NCBI GenBank assembly: GCA_914767715.1
Contig: OU612074.1
Span: forward strand, 6,833,501 to 6,897,500
Direction: 5' to 3'
Length of the DNA: 64,000 bases
Source: Membranipora membranacea
Taxonomy: Eukaryota; Bryozoa; Gymnolaemata; Cheilostomatida; Membraniporidae
Made by a program: the position numbers and the translations under genes
Shown here: in pieces, positions 11,418 through 23,674 of the stretch
How positions within the stretch are numbered: the stretch's first letter is position 1
Layout: the number at the start of each line of letters is the position of its first letter
Notes under the pieces: model-generated
The model's database searches: none
Told to the model about the DNA's origin: nothing
The model's input: only the letters and a program-made list of their open reading frames with translations

Positions 11418-12095
11418 TGATTAATCTTTTTGTAAATGAACTTATATACTGCCATGCATTTTTTGTACTGTAAGTTTAGTAAAAAACTTTTTGTATATTT
11501 AATATCATTTTCATAAATGGCATCAGCTTGTGCTACTATATTCATTAAACACATTAAAACATACAGTATGTGAGTACTTCTACCTACCCGGTTCTAAGCA
11601 ATGTTCACATTTCTTCTTTCGACCATAGCAAGAAAGTGAACAAAAAACGGCATTCAGATATTTGTAGCTTCTACTGTTGAATAACAATTGCATGTATTTG
11701 TATGAGATCATGAGTAAACCAGTGACTTCCCACATACTGCATCATCTGTAGCATGATAATGTGCCCTACAGTCCAATAGCGGAAGGGCAACTCCAAAATC
11801 CAGCAAGCGCGGGCAGAATGTCGTTGTAACACTGTGTAATTCAATATAATTTGCAGATCTTGAGTAAAATTGTCCCAGATTCAAAGTAAACTTAGCTAAT
11901 GTGTATGAATTTGTTTTGGAAAGTGCCGAGTTAACATTTAGAATGTCATTGTCAACGGTCAAACTCAGGAGACTGTCACTGATTTAAAATTTCTAGCTGA
12001 GGTACAATATCATATTAATCAACGCAAGTTAACATTTGTCTAGATGCAGCTCAGTTACATTCCTGTCACATTAAAACTGACTTTAGTTATTAAGT
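11418..12095. other. Non-coding flank in block 1
   Basis: No gene was seen. The part from about 11,935 (GAATGTCATTGTCAACGGTC) is repeated at 22,490 and 43,243, where it leads into the same hAT-like MITE. Confidence 0.6.
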
Positions 12096-12325
12096 CAGGC
12101 CCGTAGTTCTAGGGGAGGCAGGGAGGCACTGCCTCCCCTAGAATGCTAAATACAGTGGCCTAAAAGCACTATAATTGAATAATCCATGTTTGAATCAGCT
12201 CCTCCAAGATTTCCATTTGCTTATTATATATGCCTAAAAGAGCTCGGGAAGGAGCTTACTGGTGATGCTTCTGACTCGCCTCGGACTTTTGCCTCCCCTA
12301 CCACCTTTTCTAAACTACGGCCCTG
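12096..12325. mobile_element. hAT-like MITE, block 1 copy
   Basis: The ends are CAGGCCCGTAGTTCTAGGGG and, at the right, CTAAACTACGGCCCTG, which is CAGGGCCGTAG on the other strand. Just inside the left end is a hairpin, CTAGGGGAGGCAG ... CTGCCTCCCCTAG. CAGGG-type ends suit hAT elements, but a clean 8-bp target duplication was not found. Non-coding. Confidence 0.6.
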
Positions 12326-12798
12326 TAAGTCCACTGTACCTCTATCATTAGATATCCTCTCCAACATCGATCGATCCGAATTTATCCAAATGCAGCCGAT
12401 CTGCATTTAAATTTGTCACCTCTTTTGCCGCAACTAGCTTTGACAGCTCCTAATGCAGGCAAACCTGGGCATTGGCTGCATTTGGCTCTTAATTTCTAAT
12501 TTCATACTATGGACTTATGATCAACGTGCTGAGATAGGGTGGGTGCCTCACCCTCTTTTGTTAGGTGCTCTGCAGATTCTCCTATATCAGTGTACTGAAT
12601 ATTTTGCATGAAACCTGCGCTCCCCTCATATTGACGAACTGACTCGAATTGTCATGCAAAGCATTTGATCTAACGGGTTTATTGTAGTGCTCAAAATATC
12701 AGGAAGCTTTGAAATGGCAGCTACAGGTTCCGCACCTTCATTTGTCCTGAGGAGAAAACACAAGGTGAGATAAAACCATAGACTTGATAATAAACCTA
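12326..12798. other. Non-coding interval between two MITEs
   Basis: Repeated almost unchanged at 22,872-23,344 and 43,626-44,090. A 64-codon minus frame at 12,626-12,820 is not supported as a gene. Nothing else was recognised. Confidence 0.55.
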
Positions 12799-13129
12799 GA
12801 CAGGACACTATGGAGCACAATTTTGAGCTATGTCTTTGTGGGTGACATTATTACATTGAACTGAGTAGTAACATTAGTGTTATCATCAACTTGCAGTCCA
12901 CATACCAGCTTTTTTATTGATAACTCGATCATTTTCGATCGGGTTTTGAGTTACTTTGTTTCGAAGGATCTTTTGAAGTAAAATCAACATCAATTGAATG
13001 TTAAGCAATTTTCAAACTAAAAATTGACAGACTTATCAACAAAAAATTTCTGGATAGAAAATCAATCATGGCGTCATTGATACTACACAATTCTAACTGC
13101 CTCACTTAAGCTGTTAATGGTGTCCTGTC
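12799..13129. mobile_element. GACAGGAC-ended MITE, short form, block 1
   Basis: Starts GACAGGACACTATGGAGCA. Its right end on the other strand is GACAGGACACCATTAACAGC, giving inverted ends of about 13 bp with one mismatch. It directly abuts the point where the LINE reverse-transcriptase frame to its right stops (after the residues NNDYR), so it apparently interrupts or bounds that element. A longer 959-bp relative is at 44,091-45,049. Confidence 0.6.
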
Positions 13130-14165
13130 CTGTAATCATTATTGCATGATGGATTTGGCTTCTTAGGAAGTGGTGTGATTGCTGATAGTTTCCATAAATT
13201 TGGAAGAGTAGAGACTTTAAACATAAATTAAAAATTTGACAAAAAATAGGAGCAAGTTCAATTTCAATTTTCAGTATTTTAATACTCTGGTTGAGATGTT
13301 ATCTGGATTAGCTGCCTTGGATGGATTGCACTGTCCGAACTGGTCTCGCACCTCCATTAAGCTGATATCGGGAGTTGGTCATCATCAGGTGGTTCGGTAT
13401 CAGGTAGGTCAGGAGGCTCAGCTGATGCATCAGTTTGATCAAGATTAAGTATTAAGGTCATCAGCTAATTTGGTCTGCTCAGTCGGTCACATCAGGTCAA
13501 AGTTACTGGTGGTTTTACTGGATAGGTTTGACACTGATTTTATTCCCTTCCACGTCAGCTTGATATCTTTTGACATTTTATCCAGTGTCTTGCTTTTGTA
13601 TTTTAGTTTCTGTTTTTCGATCAGTTTTTGTATTCCAGATTGAAGCTGTTTCATTATAACTTTATCATTATTATTCATGGCGATTTGTTTGGTATCTAAC
13701 AGATTCGCAAGCTCCTTCGTTATCCATGGCTTTTGATTGGTGTGGGTTTAAAACTGCTTGGTAGTACAGTTCAAGCTTACAACAAAATTGATGTTATTGG
13801 TTGTTGCTTCAACTGTTTGAACGATTTGTCCTGGTGTTATGAACAGTGACCAGTCAGTTGTATCAAGCGAGGCTTTCCATTTTTCGATCGTTTCATTTTC
13901 CATGACCTGCTTGGTGACCTTCTGTTTCGTTTGTTTACACTGTTTTGTCACATATGTCGGGACCAACTGCACAGCGTTATGGTCTGATGAGCCAAGTGAT
14001 GGGAGTTTGTATGACTTATATGCACATTTTACATTTGAGTAGCATAAGTACAATCAACGAGCCTCTCTGGTATTGATTGTGACATGTTGGAAAATTTGGG
14101 ACTTGAGTTTTGCCTCTTAGAATCGCCAACCATAATTTATGGCCGAGTCTGGGTGGTTGATTACA
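13130..14165 (-). pseudogene. LINE fragment: endonuclease end, linker, start of reverse transcriptase
   Basis: Minus strand, in order: end of an APE-type endonuclease (a GDSKRQNSSPKFSNMSQSIP-like stretch, then LGSSDHNAV, the SDH box), a Lys-rich linker (LIEKQKLKYKSKTLDKMSKD), a Pro/Asp-rich segment, then the N-terminal reverse-transcriptase motif W-KLSAITPLPKEPNPSCNNDYR-like, broken by frameshifts and stops. The catalytic region is absent. The layout suits a Jockey/CR1/L2-type non-LTR element. Homologous fragments with different internal deletions lie at 23,675 and 33,750. Confidence 0.8.
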
Positions 14166-16112
14166 CGAGTTTCAACATAATCAGTATCAGTATCAATTTA
14201 TTCCTAAGGCAATCATTTAAAAATTGTCCCAAATATGACCAAGAAAGCCCAGAAATGCCTCACAAAAGGCCTATAACTAGCCGTTTTCTGGGTGTTCCTT
14301 GGCATCAAATTTGGGAAAATTGGATATATAATGCAGAATTCTGCTGGCTTTTCCTGCGTTCAGCATGGATCATAAAAGCGGCTCTGCATGTGAAATCTTG
14401 GTCGGGTGGGATTGTTTTGTTGGGATTACAAACATAAAGAATTGCTTTGAAATTTGTTTTGAATTGTGGAGGTAGGCACAGATTAGTGTAGTAATAAGGA
14501 ATACAGTCTGCATTGTTTTCCTATCCAAATATCAAAATTAAAAACGTTATAACTTAGCAGTAGTGATTTAGTCCGAGGGCAATACTTTGAAAACTTTCCT
14601 AAATCTAACAGTATGAGGTATAATTTTTGGGCAAATATCCCATATCCTCATCCTCCCTTCCTCCCCTCCATGAGGGACATTTATCAGGGTGTACCTCACA
14701 CAATTATCCACACAGTTTTGATGTTGATGGTAAGTAGCTGGTAGCTTAGTTTTACCACCTATCACCTGCCAGGTATACAGGGGATGTCAATGATGTCAGA
14801 GGCTTCGGTTAACTTGAGATAACAATTTTTTACATACTTTATTAAGCTGCATAGTCCAACTGGTTCTAATGACATATCCTTACAGGATGTGGGGAGTTGT
14901 CATGGATGCTGGACTGTTTATTGTAAAACACTAGACCAGTGAAGACAACATGATGTCCGTTATCTCTTTGACCTATATTCAGCTTATCCTTAAAATTGCT
15001 ATGTCAATCCTTGCCAGGTTCTGTATTTGCACAGTGGACATAGTCAGTAATTAGTTACTGATGAATTGAGAAAAAAATATAATAAATAATAATGATTTTT
15101 TTCAAAATTACTAGAAATAACCTCAAAAATTTTAATTTTGCATTTTAAAGCAGTAACAGTATCATATCTTAGGTATGTTTCAAGTCCGTATCTATCTTAT
15201 GGTGAACAAATTTGATACCAGAAAGATTACACATTGTTTTTTTTTAATTTTTTCCAAGGTCTTTGATACAATTTATCACGATATTTTGATCAAAAAGTTA
15301 TTAATTATTAAAAATAAGGATGCGATTTCTGACATTAGATGGAAATAAGATTCAATCTTAAGATGATACAAAATAATCTTTGTACAGATAACCAGCTGAT
15401 AGCATCTCATCAAATTCAATCAGTGAACCAAAGTCATGCATCTCAAATACGCTCATTTTATATTATTAGAAGACCCATCAAGCTTTATTCAAAGCCCCCA
15501 AAATGCAGCATGAAAGCCAGAACTAAAATCCATGATGGGTTCTTGATTTTCCATATAAATAGAGAGAGATGTAGATTGTGGCTGAAATAAAGTATTTTTA
15601 GATATACAAGGCACTCATTTTTATGTTTCATTCATTAGCAAATCCAATAAAAATTAATGTTAAACACTACAGTGTCAACCTGTATATAATGATTATTATA
15701 GAGCAATTTTATGCTCAAATATTTATAAGCCTACCGCTGATCACAAGTGTTCTGGTATTTTTTAGGTTTGTTTTCCCCATTCTTGGCAACACTTTTAATT
15801 GCATCCTACATCATACATTGCATCTCCTATCACAACAATGATCTGTGGTATCCAGCCGCAGTCAATGTGCAGTGCAATGTAGTTTCCCTAAGTTAGCTGA
15901 ATTTTTAAAACCTGGACGATTTTAACCAGTGCGGCACAATTTGAATATCCAGCATTTATCCTGACTTGAGCTTACAAATGGTATGAAAAAAAATTTAGCA
16001 CAAAAGTAAAATGTGGTTCTTGAAGATCGTGTTCTCTATGTCTGGATAGACACAACTCATCACGTTCTGCCCACAGAAGATGCAAAGATTCTGCTGGATT
16101 TTTTTGTATTTT
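14166..16112. repeat. Block spacer, copy 1
   Basis: No gene was recognised. The same order of sequence recurs at 24,960-26,885 and 34,740-36,667, including AAGGCCTATAACTAGCCGTT, a segment starting CTTACAGGATGTGG, and the final 480 bp ending GATTCTGCTGGATT (also present inverted at 713-1195). Short frames here are not conserved as proteins. Confidence 0.7.
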
Positions 16113-16262
16113 GTATTTGTATTTGTATTTGTATTTGTATTTGTATTTGTATTTGTATTTGTATTTGTATTTGTATTTGTATTTGTATTTGTATTTGTAT
16201 TTGTATTTGTATTTGTATTTGAATTTGTATTTGTATTTGTATTTGTATTTGTATTTTGTATT
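16113..16262. repeat. (TTTGTA)n hexamer microsatellite, copy 1
   Basis: About 25 nearly perfect hexamers with one T-to-A change near 16,220. It joins the end of the spacer element to the middle of the TTAA MITE. All six frames are open and give low-complexity shadows. Confidence 0.95.
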
Positions 16263-16461
16263 TGGGATCATCTGGGTTGATCTGGGTCGGTCTGGGACGA
16301 TCCTAAACAATGTGAACATCATCCCAGCACTATCCCAGACAAAAAGCTAATTGCTCATCTGGGATGAATTTTGCAATGTGAACGTACGACTGGGACAATC
16401 TGGGATAGGCATCTGGGATGGCATCCCAGTGTCATCTGGGACAATGTGAACCAGCCATTAA
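16263..16461. mobile_element. Right half of the TTAA MITE, block 2 upstream
   Basis: Matches 2,466-2,664 of the full copy, ending CCAGCCATTAA. The left half is missing and replaced by the hexamer array. Confidence 0.75.
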
Positions 16462-19400
16462 AAAAAAGGCATGGTAAGTTTACGGGGCGTCGATACTTAT
16501 ACTATTGGTTGCTAAGACTTGTTATGACTGTCGCTATGAGCTTGAGCTTTTTTCACTTGTGATTATTTGAATAATCATTATCTTCTCATATACTTGTTGT
16601 GACTGGCTGGAAGTTTGTCAACTCAAATAATTAAGCTAAAGGATATAACTAATAATTGCTTATGAATTATGAACTTTGATTTCCTGTTCCTCCTTATACA
16701 CATGTTATGTTATTGCAAGTAGAATTCATCATCAAACAATGGGCCACTTAAAGTAACATTAAATTAATCAATAGTGGTGACACATCATTACAAGATTTTT
16801 TCATGATCATAGTTCAGCCAAAATATCCTCCCGGATAACAGCAATTACTTTATAAAAATATAGACCTTTTTATTAATTTGAAGATATCCTAATCATTTCC
16901 ACAATAGTGCAATGATTCTTGTCTCCAATAATATATAATTAATCAGCATACTTCCTCTTTCATGACATTTGTATCCTGCTAACTACTATAACTATTTCCT
17001 CCTGATACTCATGAAACTATGTCGTCAGAGAATACCTGCATTGTAAATATAATTCAAACCGAACATTGAAGTTCCTAGGGTCAGATTCTTTTTGTTTACA
17101 ATCCATATCTACATGCGCTCAGAAAATGCATCACATTCTTTTTTACATCCATTAGAATGAATATGACCTTCAGGACTCTCAATGACAACGTATGGTTTTT
17201 TCCGCCCTATTTAATAGGCCCCCTTTAGTGCTGCTGGTATGTGTGGGAAAGATACCTTATCCCCTTATACCTCTGTTGCCGGCTACTCTTTTATTCAAAG
17301 ACGCAGAGGGAGATATTCATATATGAGAAGTCACACCAAGGTACAAGTCGGTTATTGAATAATTGTATTATGATTTATGAAATTAAATCCTTGAAATTCA
17401 TTTCAATAATGCATTATTTCTAGTTTCGACAAGTAAACCAACATCGATAGGCAAGACAAGCATAAAAAATAGCTTCTTATTTGGAAGAAAGGGAAGGTTG
17501 TCAATTTATGTTGTTGTTTGAAATCAAAAGTATGGCTATATATATTCTTAGCATTGTGGAAATTGCACAAATGACATCAAGTCTTGAATTCTTGGCCACA
17601 CTGCAAAGAAGGATTTCCTAATCACTTCCATGAAATTTAATTACTGATGAGTGTGATGAAAAGAACACAGCTTATAAATATTTTATAACAGTGATGATTC
17701 ATGCTATTCATATCCTGCTAAACTATTTCCTCGGATTTTTAAAAATGACATTCATATCTTCTACAATTTGATTTCACCGTTTCACTCCATGCAAGGAGTT
17801 AGAGACAACGCTAACTCCTTGCTTCATGTGACTAGAAACTGTCAATATTCGATGCGGGCTTTGTGTCCCGTTCGATGCAATGGCACTGTGTCATACATTC
17901 ATTGTATAGCTGCAGTTGTTTGAACTGAATGGTTGCATTAGCTTATTTGCTTTTGCACAAACAACATATTACCCGGATAAGAACAAATTATATATAAAAA
18001 TATGAAATCCAAAGGTTTGCAATTTCCTGATACGAGAACCACCTAAGGAGTCCTGGGATGGTATTCAGATTTCTCAATCGAGAGTTTCAGGTTTAAATCC
18101 AAGTCACTACCCATGCTGCTAAAAGAGGACTCTCCATACATTACCCTAGCTTGCCAACCGTTACCTTGTACAATATTATATGAATTGCACTGTATCTTAT
18201 GTGACAATATTCTCATTGGCCAAGAAATGGGCACTGAATAGTAACTAGCAAGTAACAGACAACCACAAAAGTTATATTTAGATATTTGATGCGTAATGAT
18301 GTACTCCCTTTAAATTTGCATGTAATAATATTAAATTAGAAAATTTGGTTATTTAAATAGCAAACTCTCTATGAGTGTATTATTCAAAGAAGTTAATGTG
18401 TGAATGTATGGTTTCTAGAATAAAACCAGTTATATTTTGTTTCTTTTAATCATAATACATAAATAGTCATCTCAATTACAAAATCATCTACAAAAAATAA
18501 TGTTATGTTTTCAATATTAACAAATTTTCTATGAACGAAACATAGCTTCCCAACTTATTTCAGTTTATCGCATGATTATAATCTAAGTTACTTATAGTTC
18601 TTCTTTGATGAAACAAATGGGTTCAGGTTCTTTGCTACTCTTGAGCTCTCTTTATTAGATGGACACTCGTCCTACGCTACGTTAAAAAGGCAGTACTGGT
18701 AGACAGAGTATTTGTCAGAGATATGAGTTGCCTCCTTTTTTCCGGATAATTCGCACACAAAAATATAATAAATGGCTGACTGAGAACAAACTGGACAATC
18801 CACAAACCCCAAATCTCAAACCCTTATTTAAATCCTTATTAACTAGGAAGACTTTATATGAATGGCTTTTTTTAGTCATGTGAAAATGAACTTTTCATGA
18901 GAGTTGAGAAATGATCCTCTCTTCATGTTTCTGAGTTGCCAATTAGTGTACCAGATTTGATTTGGGGCCAACAGCTTCAACCGTAGACATGCCAGCAGGA
19001 GACTATTGCGAGAGAGCTCACATGATTGTCTTTTAGAAGCTCAAGATAAATTTATTCATCAAGCAGCGCTGGGCAGGAATCAGGATGTCCATACATTAAT
19101 TTTAACTAATTATATATATATATATATATATATATACTATTTTATTTGGCAGACAATAATCAGATAAGATGATGTCATTGTTCATAAAACTAAAAAGCAT
19201 TAGGGTTAAGGATTTCCTATCTTTCAATAACCTAGCAAAACACGGCGTTTTAAATGATAGTTGGAAAAATAAAATTAGCTGGTCTCTGGAAATACTCATT
19301 ATAGTCATTTCCAGTAAGCCTCCTTTCCTCTGATCATTTTCAAAATACCCTAATTACACAAATTAAACTGCCTAACCTTATGATCAAAAAACGTATTATC

Positions 19401-19468
19401 CTGATGAGCATCATAATAATTTTTTAATAATATCATCACAAAGGATGTCCGGACAAGAATTGTAGGTG
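16462..19468. repeat. Upstream region of gene 2
   Basis: Collinear with 27,216-30,687 and 37,110-40,686. Compared with those, a segment of about 610 bp is absent at 17,320. Contains an (AT)n run at about 19,111-19,136 and a hairpin near 17,797-17,822 (CAAGGAGTTAG ... CTAACTCCTTG). No gene was recognised. Confidence 0.7.
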
Positions 19469-19536
19469 TATAAAAGGCTGGGGGAGATCTGGAGAAGGCA
19501 CACATCTCTCTGTAGACAGACAGCAACAGAGATCAA
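19469..19536 (+). promoter_or_regulatory. TATA box and non-coding exon 1 of gene 2
   Basis: TATAAAAG at 19469-19476, then GCTGGGGGAGATCTGGAGAA and an exon ending ATCAA before GTAAGT at 19537. The sequence is nearly identical to genes 3 and 4. Confidence 0.75.
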
Positions 19537-19747
19537 GTAAGTTTTTTGATCCTATGTACAATTTGAACCAATCATTAAATTTGTACGCATAGTGAAGTAT
19601 CAAGTTTTATTGACTCCTTATGATACCATGAATGAGCGGATCAGATCAAAGCCTACACATAGCTCATCAAGATCTTGAGAATCTTTTCATGAACAATCTG
19701 GTATCTCTGATTCTTCTGTTCCTTACTCATGTTGTTATTTTTGTAGA

Positions 19748-20739
19748 ATGAATAAGTTGACTCTCATCGCCCTGGTTTTCACTATCCTTGGTGCCAGTGA
19801 GTAATAAAATATCTTATAATGGTCAGCTAAATGTGGCTTTTTCTCAAAGTATTCTCTACTAACTGTGAGCCGTGCCTGATGACTATTCATGTCGAACAGG
19901 ATAGCGATACAGACTGAATAGCTTCAAACGAGGAATTTTTTTCCATTAGCGAGCAACTCTCACTAAAATTCATACAAATTTTTTTATAAGCCTTGCAGTT
20001 TATAACTTAGCTGTTATATGTTCCAGGTGCTGTACATGGTGGTAGAAAGCAAACAGGAAACCATGTAGCAACACAAAATGGTAGTGAGAGGACAGGAGGA
20101 CAAGGATTAGCACCCAAGCAAGATAGAACACCAGCTCACAGAAACAAGAGAAGCGCAGCAGGACCAAGAAAGGCACCCAAGCAAGATAGATCACCAGCTC
20201 ACAGAAACAAGAGAAGCGCAGCAGGACCAAGACAGGCACCCAAGCAAGACAGATCACCAGCTCACAGAAACAAGAGAAGCGCATCAGGACCAAGACCAGT
20301 ACCCAAGCAAGATAGATTTCCAGCTCACAGAAACAAGAGAAGCGCATCAGGACCAAGACAGGCACCCAAGCAAGATAGATCACCAGCTCACAGAAACAAG
20401 AGAAACGCAGCAGGACCAAGACCAGCACCCAAGCAAGATAGATCACCAGCTCACAGAAACAAGAGAAACGCAGCAGGACCAAGACCAGCACCCAAGCAAG
20501 ATAGATCACCAGCTCACAGAAACAAGAGAAGCGCAGCAGGACCAAGACAGGCACCCAAGCAAGATAGATCACCAGCTCACAGAAACAAGAGAAACGCAGC
20601 AGGACCAAGACCAGCACCCAAGCAAGATAGATCACCAGCTCAAAGAAACAAGAGAAGCGCAACAGGACCACTACTTACTTGGAACAATCCGATACAATTT
20701 GGCACTCGAGTTTCTCTTGGTAGGATTCATTCAAGCTAG
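19748..20739 (+). CDS. Multicopy secreted cationic-peptide precursor, gene 2
   Basis: Join 19748-19796 and 20027-20739 (GTGAGT donor, TTCCAG acceptor, phase 1; 762 nt, 253 aa). The signal peptide MNKLTLIALVFTILGA is followed by a leader SAVHGGRKQTGNHVATQNGS and nine Lys-Arg-ended units of the long class only, such as NAAGPRPAPKQDRSPAHRN and SAAGPRQAPKQDRSPAHRN. One unit has RFPAHR and the last has PAQR. The array then changes to a unique tail, SATGPLLTWNNPIQFGTR, up to the stop. There are no RTKG or SPKG peptides, unlike gene 1. The R-N-K-R junctions fit furin-type cleavage. Exon 3 has no ATG of its own in frame, so the gene is only visible through the spliced model. Confidence 0.88.
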
Positions 20740-22643
20740 CTCTAAAACCGAAAAAAGAGAAGCTCAACAGGACCAAGACAGGCACTCAGGCAAGATATAT
20801 CAGTGACCAGCATTTATGACCACTTTCGTGTTTTGTCATTTTTCTCAGCAGTCTAGAAGACTCTGTTAAAATATAAACATGAGAGTCCATGTTATCTACC
20901 AAATTTAATTAAAATCATTATTAACCAATAAACCTCGCAACAAACAAAACAACGCAGTCTGTGATTCCACTCACCCACCCACTGGATATACCACCCTCCC
21001 TAATGAAATATATTTCTATCATTGGAAACAGGAGTTGTGTCCACTATAGGTAAGAAAGGGCAATTTCTACCAGATTTATGTTCGTTTTTTTTAAATTGTT
21101 TAATAATTCAATATAATTTGCAGCTCTTGAGTAATATTGTCCCATATTCAAAGTATACACAGCTAATGTGTATGAATTTGTTTTGGAAATTGCTGAGTTT
21201 TGCTGTCAAAAGATCATCATGATAATAATTAGACATCCACTGGGTTTCTTATAGCCCCTTTTGCAGTCATCCCCTTTTGACAATCAGTACTTTAAATGTT
21301 ACAACAACCAGCAGGTTCCAAATGGGCCATCTTTCTCCTTACTCACTGATATTATTGTGGAGAAAGAATCTCTTCCTAATTCATAAGATCAACGGGATAA
21401 TTCAATGATTATCAATACTGTTCAATTCATCTTCAGGGGAATGTTGCATGCTCGGACAGGGCAAATATTGTGTAAAACTTTACTATCCACAATATTGTTG
21501 AACTATTACATCAAGTTAGATTCAAGTCTTCTGGCATTCGGAGATGCTACTCTCTAGAGAAGAGTGTGGAGAAATTCAGGCGCGCTGACCGATCGCCCCA
21601 TCTCACCATCCCCACAAAACGAATGAGTATATGGTGCTAATTGGCATGGACCCTATTCACTACTCAGAGTTGTGTTCTCTCGCAATAACCAGGGATATTA
21701 CGACGCTTTTATGTGTCTCTCTATCTTGAAATCTCTGATGATTTCTTTTGCATATCGGGACAGAGATCGTATACGACAAAACTCCGCACTTATACAGACC
21801 TTTCTGTGCTAATCTCTTAACCAGGAAGTCTGATAAACCAGACCAAACTGCTGCTGGGCAAACCAGCTACAAAACATGAAGCAAGTCTCACTGTAGTTGT
21901 GTTATTAGGGTTTTATATTTTATTTTTGATATCACTTCATGATATATACAGGATGTCAACAATACATAAAATCTAGATCCATATGTAGTGCAGTGGCAGC
22001 CACCCTCCCAACCTAAAATAAACATCCGTGTGGTCTGTTGATTTTGCTCTAAGCTGCTAAGTTTCAATCGACATGTTTTCAGTCCGTTGGGTTATAATTT
22101 ACAATATACTCATATGAGTTTCTTCCTAGCCTGGGATTCATACCTAGGTTCGAAGTGTACAGACAAGACCCCTATGTTTGGTCTTAATCCCGGCAAGTTT
22201 CCACCCTATTGAGAAGTTTATTGTGTTTTTTTCACAGTCGCTTAAGGCTACGTAATTAAACCTAACCTTGTCCCCCGGCCACTTATTGACAAGGATAAAA
22301 ATTCACTGATAAAATTTGAGCTATTATCTATATAAATTCATATATTTCAATATCAATGCATTGTTTTCAATATTGTTTTTTTAAATAGTAATGAGCGTCT
22401 TATTTCATCCACAATTTTAATATCTATCTATGAATTGTTTATTGAACGTTTCAAGTTGAATGACTGCTTCCAACCAGGTTAAAATTTAGAATGTCATTGT
22501 CAACGGTCAAACTCAGGAGACTGTCACTGATTTAAAATTTCTAGCTGAGGTACAATATCATATTAATCAACGCAAGTTAACTTTTGTCTAGATGCAGCTC
22601 AGTTACATTCCTGTCACATGAAAACTGACTTTAGTTATTAAGT
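20740..22643. repeat. 3' flank of gene 2
   Basis: Begins with a decayed repeat relic (GAGAAGCTCAACAGGACCAA near 20,757), then a likely poly(A) signal at 20,927. It is collinear with 41,746-43,397 except for about 255 bp (21,655-21,908) missing there. No gene was recognised. Confidence 0.65.
20927..20932 (+). terminator. Candidate poly(A) signal for gene 2
   Basis: AATAAA about 190 bp after the stop, at the same relative place as 41,933 for gene 4 and 10,030 in the flank of gene 1. Confidence 0.5.
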
Positions 22644-22871
22644 CAGGCCCATAGTTCTAGGGGAGGCAGGGAAGCACTGCCTCCCCTAGAAGGCTAAATA
22701 CAGTGGCCTAAAAGCACTATAATTGAATAACCCATGTTTGAATCAGCTCCTCCAAGATTTCCATTTGCTTATGATATGCCTCAAAGAGCTCAAGAAGGAG
22801 CTTACTGGTGATGCTTCTGACTCGCCTCAGACTTTTGCCTCCCCCACCAGCTTTTCTAAACTACGGCCCTG
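22644..22871. mobile_element. hAT-like MITE, block 2 copy
   Basis: Same ends and internal hairpin as the copy at 12,096, and in the same place within the block. It was therefore duplicated with the block and not inserted independently. Confidence 0.6.
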
Positions 22872-23344
22872 TAAGTCCACTGTATCTCTATCTTTAAATA
22901 TCCTCTCCAACATCGATCGATCCGAATTTATCCAAATGCAGCCGATCTGCATTTAAATTTGTCTCCTCTTTTGCTGCAACTACCTTTGACAGCTCTTAAT
23001 GCAGGCAAACCTGGACATTGGCTGCATTTGGCCCTTAATTTCTAATTTATACTATGGACTTGTGATCACCGTGCTGAGATAGGGTGGGTGCCTAACCCTC
23101 TCTTGTTAAGGTGCTCTGCAGATTCTCCTCTATCAGTGTACTGAATATTTTGCGTGAAACCTGAGCTCCCCTCATTTTGACGAACTGACTCGAATTGTCA
23201 TTTAGGGCATTTGATCTAACGAGTTTATTGTAGTGCTCAAAATATCAGGAAGCTTGAAAATGGCAGCTACAGGTTCGGAACCTTCATTTGTCCTGAGGAG
23301 AAAACACAAGGTGAGATAAAACCATAGACTTGATAATAAACCTA
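22872..23344. other. Non-coding interval between two MITEs, block 2
   Basis: Collinear with 12,326-12,798. No gene was seen. Confidence 0.5.
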
Positions 23345-23674
23345 GACAGGACACTATGGAGCACAATTTTGAGGTATGTCTTTGTGGGTGACATTATTAC
23401 ATTGAACTGAGTAGTAACATTAGTGTTATCATCGACTTGCAGTCCACATACCAGGTTTTTTATTGATAACTCGATCATTTGCGATCGGGTTATGAGTTTT
23501 TTGGTTTCGAAGAATCTTTTGAAGTAAAATCAACATCAATTGAATGTTAAGCAATTTTCAAACTAAAAATTGACAGACTTATCAACAAAAAACTACTGGA
23601 TAGAAAATCAATCATGGCGTCATTGATACTACACAATTCTAACTGCCTCACTTAAGCTGTTAATGGTGTCCTGT
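23345..23674. mobile_element. GACAGGAC-ended MITE, short form, block 2
   Basis: Block 2 counterpart of 12,799-13,129, with the same ends and the same abutment to the LINE reverse-transcriptase start. Confidence 0.6.

Noticed and set aside
16080-16350. Low-complexity frames (Tyr-Lys, Phe-Val, Ile-Cys or Tyr-Leu repeats) over the hexamer arrays
   Set aside because: Simple-sequence shadows of (TTTGTA)n, open in every frame.
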